Shown here: positions 1-4,916 of the stretch, one piece after another | Position numbering within the stretch: the stretch's first letter is position 1 | How the letters are laid out: every line of letters starts with the position of its first letter | Position numbers and translations under genes: made by a program | The notes under the pieces: model-generated | Seen by the model: the letters and a program-made list of their open reading frames with translations, nothing else | What the model was told of the DNA's origin: nothing | The model's database searches: none | Origin: an uncultured Collinsella sp. | GTDB lineage: Bacteria > Actinomycetota > Coriobacteriia > Coriobacteriales > Coriobacteriaceae | Reading direction: 5' to 3' | Assembly (NCBI GenBank): GCA_900547505.1 | Contig: URGY01000108.1 | Span: 1 to 6,168, forward strand | DNA length: 6,168 nucleotides

Positions 1-71
1 CCCAGAGCGACAATTTGTCATTCAAAAGGCAAGGCATGACCAGAAGGTCTATGCCTTGCCTATTTCATGCC
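1..71. repeat. 71-bp dispersed intergenic repeat, copy 1 (truncated at its right end)
   Basis: Bases 1-71 match 6080-6150 in direct orientation at 69 of 71 positions; the differences are at 31 (a versus g) and 62 (a versus t). The left part holds ccagagcgacaa and the centre holds a long terminator-like hairpin. The copy near the window end continues into a right arm complementary to the left end. That arm is missing here, because the palindromic repeat starts at base 72. The window opens on this element, so its true left edge may lie outside. No coding frame is evident. Confidence 0.85.
24..64. terminator. intrinsic terminator-like hairpin in repeat copy 1
   Basis: Bases 27-37 pair with 51-61 and bases 38-41 pair with 46-49. 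T50 is a single bulge and AGAA (42-45) is the tetraloop. A-rich sequence precedes the stem and T-rich sequence follows it (ctatttc), so it could act in either direction. Position 62 is a, which breaks the T-run that is intact in the second copy. It probably ends transcription from a gene to the left of the window. Confidence 0.55.
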
Positions 72-130
72 TGGTCGTTGGGGACGTTCTTGTTTGACTA
101 GTCGTTTAAGAACGTCCCCAACGACTACCA
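72..130. repeat. large imperfect palindromic repeat, copy 1
   Basis: Arms 74-91 and 108-125 are perfectly complementary over 18 bp and contain cgttggggacgttc and its complement. The loop holds the central palindrome gactagtc (96-103). Bases 95-127 are the exact reverse complement of 4654-4686 (33 bp), so the same element recurs after the peptidase gene in inverted orientation. The element can be read as two 29-bp units, 72-100 and 99-127, facing each other and sharing the TA at 99-100. No T-run follows, so I treat it as a dispersed repeat and not a proven terminator. Confidence 0.85.
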
Positions 131-134
131 ATCG

Positions 135-178
135 TTTTCAGTTCGTAAATTTGTATATATGCATTTATATATGCATTT
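135..178 (+). promoter_or_regulatory. AT-rich promoter/operator region of the ABC transporter operon
   Basis: This is the most AT-rich stretch of the window. Bases 155-166 (atatatgcattt) are repeated exactly at 167-178, giving two TATATA hexamers (154-159 and 166-171) that could be -10 boxes. TTTTCA (135-140) is a weak -35 candidate, but the spacing to either hexamer is not ideal. The repeat creates an inverted pair, TGCAT (160-164) and ATGCA (171-175), with 6 nt between them. That resembles a repressor operator. Half-sites of this kind recall arginine-repressor boxes, but the spacing differs from the E. coli box, so that name is only a guess. Confidence 0.35.
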
Positions 179-201
179 GCTGGAGGTAGCGCTGAGCGGT
201 A

Positions 202-235
202 TCCTGTTAAGTCGTCAGCATACGATTCAACAGGG
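202..235 (+). promoter_or_regulatory. leader hairpin overlapping the Shine-Dalgarno of the binding-protein gene
   Basis: Bases 203-208 pair with 229-234 (cctgtt/aacagg), and 210-215 pair with 222-227 with one G-U pair. There is one A-C mismatch (209/228), and the loop is cagcat (216-221). The 202/235 T-G pair could extend the stem. The right arm covers the first bases of the ribosome binding site agggaagg (232-239), so folding could partly mask it. Whether it regulates translation is inference. Confidence 0.35.
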
Positions 236-245
236 AAGGCAGATT

Positions 246-1172
246 ATGCATTCTCCCCAACAGCGCGGCATGCAGACCCAGCCGGTATGCAGCCGTCGCA
301 TCTTTTTGGGTAGCGCTCTCGCTGCGAGCGCTTCCGTCGTCGCCGGCGCGCTCGCCGGCTGTCAGCGTCCGTCCACGCTCAAAGTGGTTCAGCCCACGAC
401 GGGCGGCGGTCGCGACGACCTGTCCGATTCCGTGATCGGCAAGGATAAGATCCGCATTGGCATGGAGGCGGCCTACGCCCCGTACAACTGGCAGGTTTCC
501 GAAGCCAGTGAGTACACCATCCCCATCGACAACGTGCAGGGCGCTTACGCCGATGGCTACGATGTTCAGATCGCAAAGATCGTCTGCAAGGCCCTTGGCG
601 GCGAGCCCGTTGCCGTCAAGCAGAGCTTCTCGGGCCTCATCGATTCGCTCAACAACGGCCAGATCGACCTCATTATTGCCGGCATGAGCACCACGCCCGA
701 GCGCGAGGAGTCCGTCGGCTTTTCCGATCCGTACTTTATCGGCTACTTTGGCCTGTTCGTAAAAGAGGGCTCGCCCTACCAAAGCGCGACCAAGCTCAGC
801 GACTTTAGCGGCGCCACGGTGCTCGGCCAAAAGGACACGATGCTCGACACCGTCATCGACGAGATCCCGGGCGTCGTTCACAAGAATCCGGTCGATTCGG
901 TGCCCACGGTGTTTTCGAACCTGCTGCAGGGCACCTGCGACGCCGTGACCTACAACACCGAAAACGAGAAGGGCTATATGGCCCAAAACCCGGGCATCGT
1001 GCCCATTCGCTTTGCGGAGGGCGAGGGCTTTAAGCAGGAGGTCACGTCAAACGTCGGCTGCCGCAAGGGCTCGGACAAACTGCTCAAACTTATCAATAAG
1101 ACGCTCAAGGGCATTAGCCAAGAGGAGCGCGACCAGATGTGGGACGCGTGCCTCGATCGTCAGCCGGCATAG
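246..1172 (+). CDS. polar amino acid ABC transporter substrate-binding lipoprotein (308 aa)
   Basis: This is an extracytoplasmic solute-binding protein of family 3 (SBP_bac_3), the capture subunit of a polar amino acid importer. The N-terminus has a twin-arginine motif, SRRIFLG (16-22), a hydrophobic stretch, and a lipobox LAGC ending at Cys39. I therefore infer Tat export of a lipoprotein with a mature part of about 270 residues. Family landmarks follow: DGYDVQIAK near 103, GMSTTPER (146-153), whose Arg153 normally contacts the substrate carboxylate, and FSDPY (159-163). I chose ATG 246 because agggaagg (232-239) lies 6 nt upstream. The frame is also open from ATG 159, but no ribosome binding site precedes that codon and it would displace the signal peptide. 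ATG 270 is a less likely alternative. The stop codon overlaps the Shine-Dalgarno of the permease gene. Substrate specificity cannot be read from the sequence. Confidence 0.93.
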   Translation: MHSPQQRGMQTQPVCSRRIFLGSALAASASVVAGALAGCQRPSTLKVVQPTTGGGRDDLSDSVIGKDKIRIGMEAAYAPYNWQVSEASEYTIPIDNVQGAYADGYDVQIAKIVCKALGGEPVAVKQSFSGLIDSLNNGQIDLIIAGMSTTPEREESVGFSDPYFIGYFGLFVKEGSPYQSATKLSDFSGATVLGQKDTMLDTVIDEIPGVVHKNPVDSVPTVFSNLLQGTCDAVTYNTENEKGYMAQNPGIVPIRFAEGEGFKQEVTSNVGCRKGSDKLLKLINKTLKGISQEERDQMWDACLDRQPA

Positions 1173-1181
1173 GGAGGCAGC

Positions 1182-2330
1182 ATGAAAACCATCAATCGTC
1201 TGGCCTCCTTTATCAAGGCCGACCATCGCTATGTATATCTGGGCACGAGTGTTATCGCGGCGCTCGGCCTGGCGTTTAGCCAACGTAACCCCACGCCGCT
1301 GAGCTTCTTGGCGCCCACCGGAATCTTCCAGGACTGCCTTTGGGTGATTCTTTGGGCCTGGCTCGTCGTGTCGGCGGCGGCGCTGGTCACCAAGCTCATG
1401 CACTGGAACGACTATCGCGAAACGTCGCCGTTTGCTTCCGAGCGTTTTCGTCGTGGCGCACGCTTAGGCAGCTACGTCGTGGTTGCCATCGCGGCGATCT
1501 TCTTTGTCGACCGTTGCGTCATGTCGTTTATCGATCTGGTGCAGGTGAGCATTGTCTCAGACTCCAACCCCAGCGACTTTTTGTCGAGCCTGGTCTACAT
1601 GACCTACAAGAGCGGGGACTTCTTTATCCGCGGTATCGAGATCACCATCGCACTTGCGACCCTTGGTACCGTCATCGCCTTTTTCCTGGCGCTGCTCTTT
1701 GTGTTCCTGCGCATTCAGACGTTCGACCGCGTGGATAACGATCTCACGCGCTTCTTTAAGAGCATCGGCCGCGGCTTTGCGACCGTCTACTCTACCATCG
1801 TGCGCGGCACGCCCATGATGGTCCAGGGCCTGCTCATCTATTACGCGGGCTTCACCGTTTTGCGCGGCATGGGCTTCGAGACCGCCCAGGCCAACCAGAT
1901 TTGGAGTACCTTCACCGCCGGTCTCGTCACCATCTCGCTCAACTCCACCGCCTACATGATGGAGGTCCTGCGCGGCGGCATCGAGTCCATCGATCCCGGC
2001 CAGGCCGAGGCGGCGCGCTCGCTGGGCCTGTCGCAGTGGCAGGCCATGCGCAAGGTCGTGTTCCCCCAGGGTATTAAAAACGCAATCCCCGCACTCACCA
2101 ACGAGCTCATCATCAACATCAAGGACTCGTCGGTGCTCTCGGTCATCGGCGTGTTCGACCTCATGTACGCCACCACCACCGTCGCCGGCGTGTACTACCG
2201 CCAGATGGAAGTCTACTGCGTGGCGCTCGTGGTCTACCTGATCCTGACGCTCGTGGCGAGCCGCCTGCTCGAGGCCTTTGGCAAAAAGCTCGGCGCCGAG
2301 GCCCCGGCAACGCTGCCCAGCTCCAACTAG
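1182..2330 (+). CDS. amino acid ABC transporter permease with N-terminal membrane extension (382 aa)
   Basis: This is the membrane subunit of the importer. The C-terminal part, from about residue 146, is a standard binding-protein-dependent permease domain of the His/Glu/Gln/Arg type. It has hydrophobic segments near 149-178, 205-230, 245-270, 302-335 and 345-368. The cytoplasmic EAA loop, where the ATPase docks, begins at EAARSLGL (276-283) and runs to the VVFPQ motif. Typical members have about 220 residues. The extra 145 residues here contain three likely membrane spans (about 17-33, 51-70, 96-120) joined by a basic loop (RFRRGAR). No second permease gene follows, so a homodimer is likely. 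ATG 1182 has AGGGAGG (1171-1177) 4 nt upstream, only 9 nt after the binding-protein stop, which points to one transcript and coupled translation. Confidence 0.93.
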   Translation: MKTINRLASFIKADHRYVYLGTSVIAALGLAFSQRNPTPLSFLAPTGIFQDCLWVILWAWLVVSAAALVTKLMHWNDYRETSPFASERFRRGARLGSYVVVAIAAIFFVDRCVMSFIDLVQVSIVSDSNPSDFLSSLVYMTYKSGDFFIRGIEITIALATLGTVIAFFLALLFVFLRIQTFDRVDNDLTRFFKSIGRGFATVYSTIVRGTPMMVQGLLIYYAGFTVLRGMGFETAQANQIWSTFTAGLVTISLNSTAYMMEVLRGGIESIDPGQAEAARSLGLSQWQAMRKVVFPQGIKNAIPALTNELIINIKDSSVLSVIGVFDLMYATTTVAGVYYRQMEVYCVALVVYLILTLVASRLLEAFGKKLGAEAPATLPSSN

Positions 2331-2352
2331 GCTCAAGACGAGGAGAATCATC

Positions 2353-3138
2353 ATGGCAGATATCGCCACTACCGGCACCGCGGCCGCCGCACAGACCAAT
2401 GAGCCGCTCATCCGCGTCGAGGGCCTGCGCAAGAGCTTCGGCTCGCTCGAGGTGCTCAAGGGCATCGACCTGTCCGTTAACCCCGGCGAGGTCGTTACCA
2501 TTATCGGCGCCTCGGGCTCGGGCAAGTCGACCTTCCTGCGCTGCCTCAACCTGCTCGAGACCCCGGACGCGGGCCACATCTGGTTCCACGGCCAGGACCT
2601 CACGGCCGAGCGCTGCAATATCAATAAACTCCGCGAGGACATCGGCATGGTGTTCCAGGGCTTTAACCTGTTCAACAACATGGACGTGCTCGACAACTGC
2701 ACGCTTGCGCCCGTCACGCTCAAAAAGATGAGCAAGGCCGAGGCCGAGAAGGTCGCGATGGAGCATTTGACGAGCGTGGGGCTCGAAAAGTTTGCGCATG
2801 CCGCCGTGGGTCGCCTGTCCGGTGGCCAAAAGCAGCGCGTGGCCATCGCGCGCGCCCTGTGCATGAATCCGCAGATCATGCTGTTCGACGAGCCGACCTC
2901 CGCACTCGACCCCGAGATCGTGGGCGAGGTGCTCGAGGTCATGCGCAAGCTCGCGGCCGACGGCATGACCATGGTCGTCGTCACGCACGAGATGGCCTTT
3001 GCCCGAACCGTGTCCGACCGCGTGGTCTTTATGGACAAGGGCGTGGTGCTCGAGGACGCCGCGCCGGCCGAGCTCTTCGGCAACCCCAAACACCAGCGCA
3101 CTCGCGAGTTCCTCTCTCGTTATCTCGAGGACAAATAA
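2353..3138 (+). CDS. amino acid ABC transporter ATP-binding protein (261 aa)
   Basis: This is the cytoplasmic ATPase that powers the importer, of the GlnQ/HisP/ArtP type. All nucleotide-binding motifs are intact: Walker [10 protein letters not shown] (52-60), Q-loop Gln102 in MVFQGFNLF, signature LSGGQKQR from 155, Walker B MLFDE (176-180) followed by PTSALDPE, and the H-loop His212 in VVTHEM. Its length is close to the family norm of about 240-260, with about 15 extra residues rich in Ala and Thr at the N-terminus. ATG 2353 was chosen because aggag (2341-2345) lies 7 nt upstream. The frame is open back to 2278, but that would overlap the permease gene by about 50 nt. The gap of 22 nt after the permease supports an operon. 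Confidence 0.96.
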   Translation: MADIATTGTAAAAQTNEPLIRVEGLRKSFGSLEVLKGIDLSVNPGEVVTIIGASGSGKSTFLRCLNLLETPDAGHIWFHGQDLTAERCNINKLREDIGMVFQGFNLFNNMDVLDNCTLAPVTLKKMSKAEAEKVAMEHLTSVGLEKFAHAAVGRLSGGQKQRVAIARALCMNPQIMLFDEPTSALDPEIVGEVLEVMRKLAADGMTMVVVTHEMAFARTVSDRVVFMDKGVVLEDAAPAELFGNPKHQRTREFLSRYLEDK

Positions 3139-3143
3139 CCGAC

Positions 3144-3157
3144 CGCAAGCGCTTGCG
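3144..3157. promoter_or_regulatory. perfect 14-bp palindrome, possible LacI-family operator
   Basis: The sequence cgcaagcgcttgcg is its own reverse complement and lies 5 nt after the ATPase stop, upstream of the peptidase gene. A palindrome with central CG and AAGCGCTT core resembles operators of LacI/GalR-family repressors. No regulator gene is in the window and no promoter is clear nearby, so it could equally be a chance palindrome. Confidence 0.25.
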
Positions 3158-3163
3158 TTGCAG

Positions 3164-3188
3164 GGCCGCTCCCGTGGGGCGGCCTTTG
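3164..3188 (+). terminator. terminator-like hairpin after the ABC operon
   Basis: The stem ggccgctcc (3164-3172) pairs with ggggcggcc (3176-3184), 9 bp including one G-U, with the 3-nt loop cgt. It is followed by tttgtcgt. The stem is strong but the T-run is short, so termination may be partial and the peptidase gene could receive read-through from the transporter operon. Confidence 0.55.
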
Positions 3189-3210
3189 TCGTCACAATCG
3201 AAAGGATGTC

Positions 3211-4626
3211 ATGGCCGAGGTTTGGCGCTTCTTTGCGCATGAGGACGATTTTGCCGATATAGACGAGGCAGCCGCGTGCGAGCGCTTGGGCCGCGTGCTG
3301 TCGTTTCCGACCATCTCGAGCATGGATGCCGGAGCGGTGGACTGGCAGCCCTTCGACGACCTGTGCGCCTATATGCGGCAGGCCTGGCCGCGCGTGTTTG
3401 CGGCGGGCGAGGTCGAGCTGATCGACCACTCGCTGTTGGTGACGCTTGGCGGCAGCGATCCGGCTCTTAAGCCCGTTATGCTCATGGGCCACATGGATGT
3501 GGTTCCCGTGGTGCCGGGTACCGAGGCCGACTGGACGCACGCCCCCTTTAGCGGGCACGTGGACGACATCTACATCTGGGGCCGCGGCGCGATCGACATG
3601 AAGGACCAGGTCGCAGGCATTCTCGAGGCGGTCGAGTATGCGCTGGCGCACGGCTGGCAGCACGAGCGCACGCTGCTCCTGGCCTTTGGCCAGGACGAGG
3701 AGACAACGCAGTACGGTGCAGGCGCCATCGGCCGCGCGCTCGAGGAGCGCGGCATTGAGCTTGAGTACCTGATCGACGAGGGCGACTACCGCATCGTTCC
3801 GGCTGTCGAGTACGGTGCGGGCGAGGGCTGGCTTATGCATGCCGACCTCGCGGAGAAGGGCTATGCCGATATCGTGCTCAAGACGAAGAGTGAGGGCGGG
3901 CATTCCTCCAACCCCTACGGTGGCACATCGCTCGAGGTGCTCAGCCGTGCCATCACCGCAATCTGCGATATCGAGTGGCCGACGCGCGTGACCGACTTGC
4001 TTGCCGCCCAGCTCATCGAGTTAGGGCTCTACACGGCCGATGAAATTGCCGCCAACGGGGGCGCCATTGTCCGCGATTGCCTCGCCAGCAAAAAGCTCTA
4101 TCCGCTGGTGACGACCACCTGCGCGCCCACGCAGATCGAGGGTGGCAGCACCGGCGCCAACGTAATGCCGCAGGATATGTGGGCCAACATCAACTTCCGC
4201 ATGCTCGAGGGCACGAGCGTGGCCGACGTTGTGGCGCGCTGCCGCGAAGCGGTTGCCGGGGCGGACCTTGCCGGTCGTGTCGAAGTGGAGCTGGGCCCCG
4301 GCAGCTCCGAACCCTCGCCGTCCCCGCGCATCGGTGGTCCCGGCCTCGAGGCGGTTCGCTCCGTCGCCGCTCGCTATTTCTGTGATCCAAAGGGGACGGA
4401 GGAAAACGGATCATTCGAGCCAGTGGCAATTGTGCCCTCGACCGTGATCGGTGCGACCGACGCTGCCAACTACCAGCACATTTGCCCTGAATGCATTCGC
4501 TTCTCGGCCTTTGTGGTTGATGACGACGAGTGTGATCGCGGCGTCCACGGCACCAACGAGCGCATCACCCGCCGCGCCTATCTTCAGGGCGTACGCTTCC
4601 TCATCGCTCTGCTTCAGACGCTCTAA
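3211..4626 (+). CDS. M20-family zinc metallopeptidase / N-acyl amino acid hydrolase (471 aa)
   Basis: This is a cytoplasmic hydrolase (no signal peptide) resembling the carboxypeptidase S / PM20D1 branch of M20, enzymes that cleave dipeptides or N-acyl amino acids. The two-metal site is complete: His94 and Asp96 in GHMDVVPV, bridging Asp129 in GRGAIDMKD, catalytic Glu163 and metal ligand Glu164 in GQDEE, Asp189 in LIDEGDY, and His446 in VHGTNER. The inserted dimerisation domain begins near residue 215 and contains GGHSS (His231), which in the family reaches into the partner's active site. ATG 3211 follows aaagga (3201-3206) by 4 nt. The 72-nt gap after the ATPase contains a hairpin, so the gene may have its own promoter. 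Residues 392-404 look like an extra segment framed by an inverted repeat in the DNA. The exact substrate is unknown. Confidence 0.9.
   Translation: MAEVWRFFAHEDDFADIDEAAACERLGRVLSFPTISSMDAGAVDWQPFDDLCAYMRQAWPRVFAAGEVELIDHSLLVTLGGSDPALKPVMLMGHMDVVPVVPGTEADWTHAPFSGHVDDIYIWGRGAIDMKDQVAGILEAVEYALAHGWQHERTLLLAFGQDEETTQYGAGAIGRALEERGIELEYLIDEGDYRIVPAVEYGAGEGWLMHADLAEKGYADIVLKTKSEGGHSSNPYGGTSLEVLSRAITAICDIEWPTRVTDLLAAQLIELGLYTADEIAANGGAIVRDCLASKKLYPLVTTTCAPTQIEGGSTGANVMPQDMWANINFRMLEGTSVADVVARCREAVAGADLAGRVEVELGPGSSEPSPSPRIGGPGLEAVRSVAARYFCDPKGTEENGSFEPVAIVPSTVIGATDAANYQHICPECIRFSAFVVDDDECDRGVHGTNERITRRAYLQGVRFLIALLQTL
4383..4413. repeat. possible repeat-derived insertion inside the peptidase gene
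   Basis: TGATCC (4383-4388) and GGATCA (4408-4413) form an inverted pair around a purine-rich core, aggggacggaggaaaac. The segment is in frame and encodes DPKGTEENGS. It sits between the ARYF strand and the conserved VPSTVIGATD motif, where I expect M20 proteins to be shorter. I suspect a palindromic element inserted in frame, but there is only one copy in the window. Confidence 0.25.
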
Positions 4627-4633
4627 AATGTGA

Positions 4634-4652
4634 CAAAGCGACAGTCCCTTTG
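4634..4652. repeat. 19-bp imperfect palindrome after the peptidase gene
   Basis: Bases 4634-4652 read caaag-c-gac-a-gtc-c-ctttg. The outer 5 bp and inner 3 bp pair, with one mismatch between them (4639/4647). It lies 7 nt after the peptidase stop, directly before the large palindrome, with no T-run after it. It may be a decayed small repeat or a weak terminator stem. Confidence 0.35.
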
Positions 4653-4653
4653 C

Positions 4654-4709
4654 TAGTCGTTGGGGACGTTCTTAAACGACTAGTCATTAAGGAACGTCCC
4701 CAACGACTA
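4654..4709. repeat. large palindromic repeat, copy 2 (inverted relative to copy 1)
   Basis: Arms 4654-4675 and 4687-4709 are complementary over 22 bp with a single inserted base in the right arm. The loop holds the palindrome gactagtc (4678-4685). Bases 4654-4686 equal the exact reverse complement of 95-127. The element splits into two 29-bp units (4654-4682 and 4681-4709) that face each other, overlap at TA, and each begin with TAGTC and end with GACTA. A hairpin of this size in the transcript could protect the 3' end or stop transcription, but no T-run follows. Confidence 0.88.
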
Positions 4710-4759
4710 CATCCAATCATTCCGTGCGGGTTATATGCAGGTTTGCCTGCGCACGCTAT

Positions 4760-4798
4760 CATGTATGGGTTAGACCGCAACTATGTACCCCATACGTG
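4760..4798 (+). promoter_or_regulatory. possible leader hairpin upstream of prfA
   Basis: Bases 4760-4769 (catgtatggg) pair with 4789-4798 (cccatacgtg), 10 bp with one G-U, around a 19-nt loop. It lies directly before a Shine-Dalgarno-like gaaggg. TATCAT (4757-4762), at its left edge, is a -10 candidate, but I see no good -35 at the right distance. If transcription starts at TATCAT, the hairpin would lie at the 5' end of the message or partly overlap the promoter. Confidence 0.25.
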
Positions 4799-4808
4799 AA
4801 GGGATCGC

Positions 4809-4835
4809 ATGTATCTGAAGATCGACATGTTCTAG
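4809..4835 (+). CDS. possible 8-codon leader peptide before prfA (MYLKIDMF)
   Basis: ATG 4809 has gaaggg (4798-4803) 5 nt upstream and reads eight codons to TAG at 4833. It ends 81 nt before prfA. Such a short frame with a fair ribosome binding site can arise by chance. It is listed because it sits between a hairpin and prfA and ends in UAG, a codon read by the downstream gene's own product, release factor 1. The remaining leader to 4916 shows no other feature apart from the prfA ribosome binding site. Confidence 0.15.
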   Translation: MYLKIDMF

Positions 4836-4916
4836 CTGGGCTTACCCCCGCAGTGGCGCCATACGCCCCATCAATTCTGCCGATTTTCACCTTCACGCAT
4901 ATAAAGGAGTCCCGCC

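Noticed and set aside
159..245. Upstream start for the binding protein at ATG 159
   Set aside because: No Shine-Dalgarno precedes it, it lies within the AT-rich promoter-like duplication, and it would place 29 residues ahead of a normal Tat signal peptide.
312..332. Inverted repeat agcgctc...gagcgct inside the signal peptide region
   Set aside because: The 7-bp arms fall in alanine/serine-rich codons, where GC-rich self-complementarity is expected by chance.
207..986. - strand open frame opposite the binding-protein gene
   Set aside because: It overlaps a gene with a signal peptide and clear family 3 motifs, and shows no domain of its own.
2278..2352. Upstream start for the ATPase, overlapping the permease end
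   Set aside because: ATG 2353 has a well-spaced aggag and gives a normal-length protein. The extra 25 residues match nothing expected.
1557..3101. Long open frame on the - strand across the permease and ATPase genes
   Set aside because: It is antisense to two genes with complete family motifs, its translation is low-complexity in character, and no ribosome binding site supports it. GC-rich codon bias explains it.
3691..3702. GQDEE in the peptidase in place of GHDEE
   Set aside because: The residue before DEE varies among M20 branches, and the catalytic and metal-binding acids are intact, so this does not suggest loss of activity.
2161..3903. 580-codon open frame on the - strand across the ATPase and peptidase
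   Set aside because: It spans three confidently identified + strand genes and two intergenic elements. The His- and Ala-rich composition is typical of an antisense shadow.
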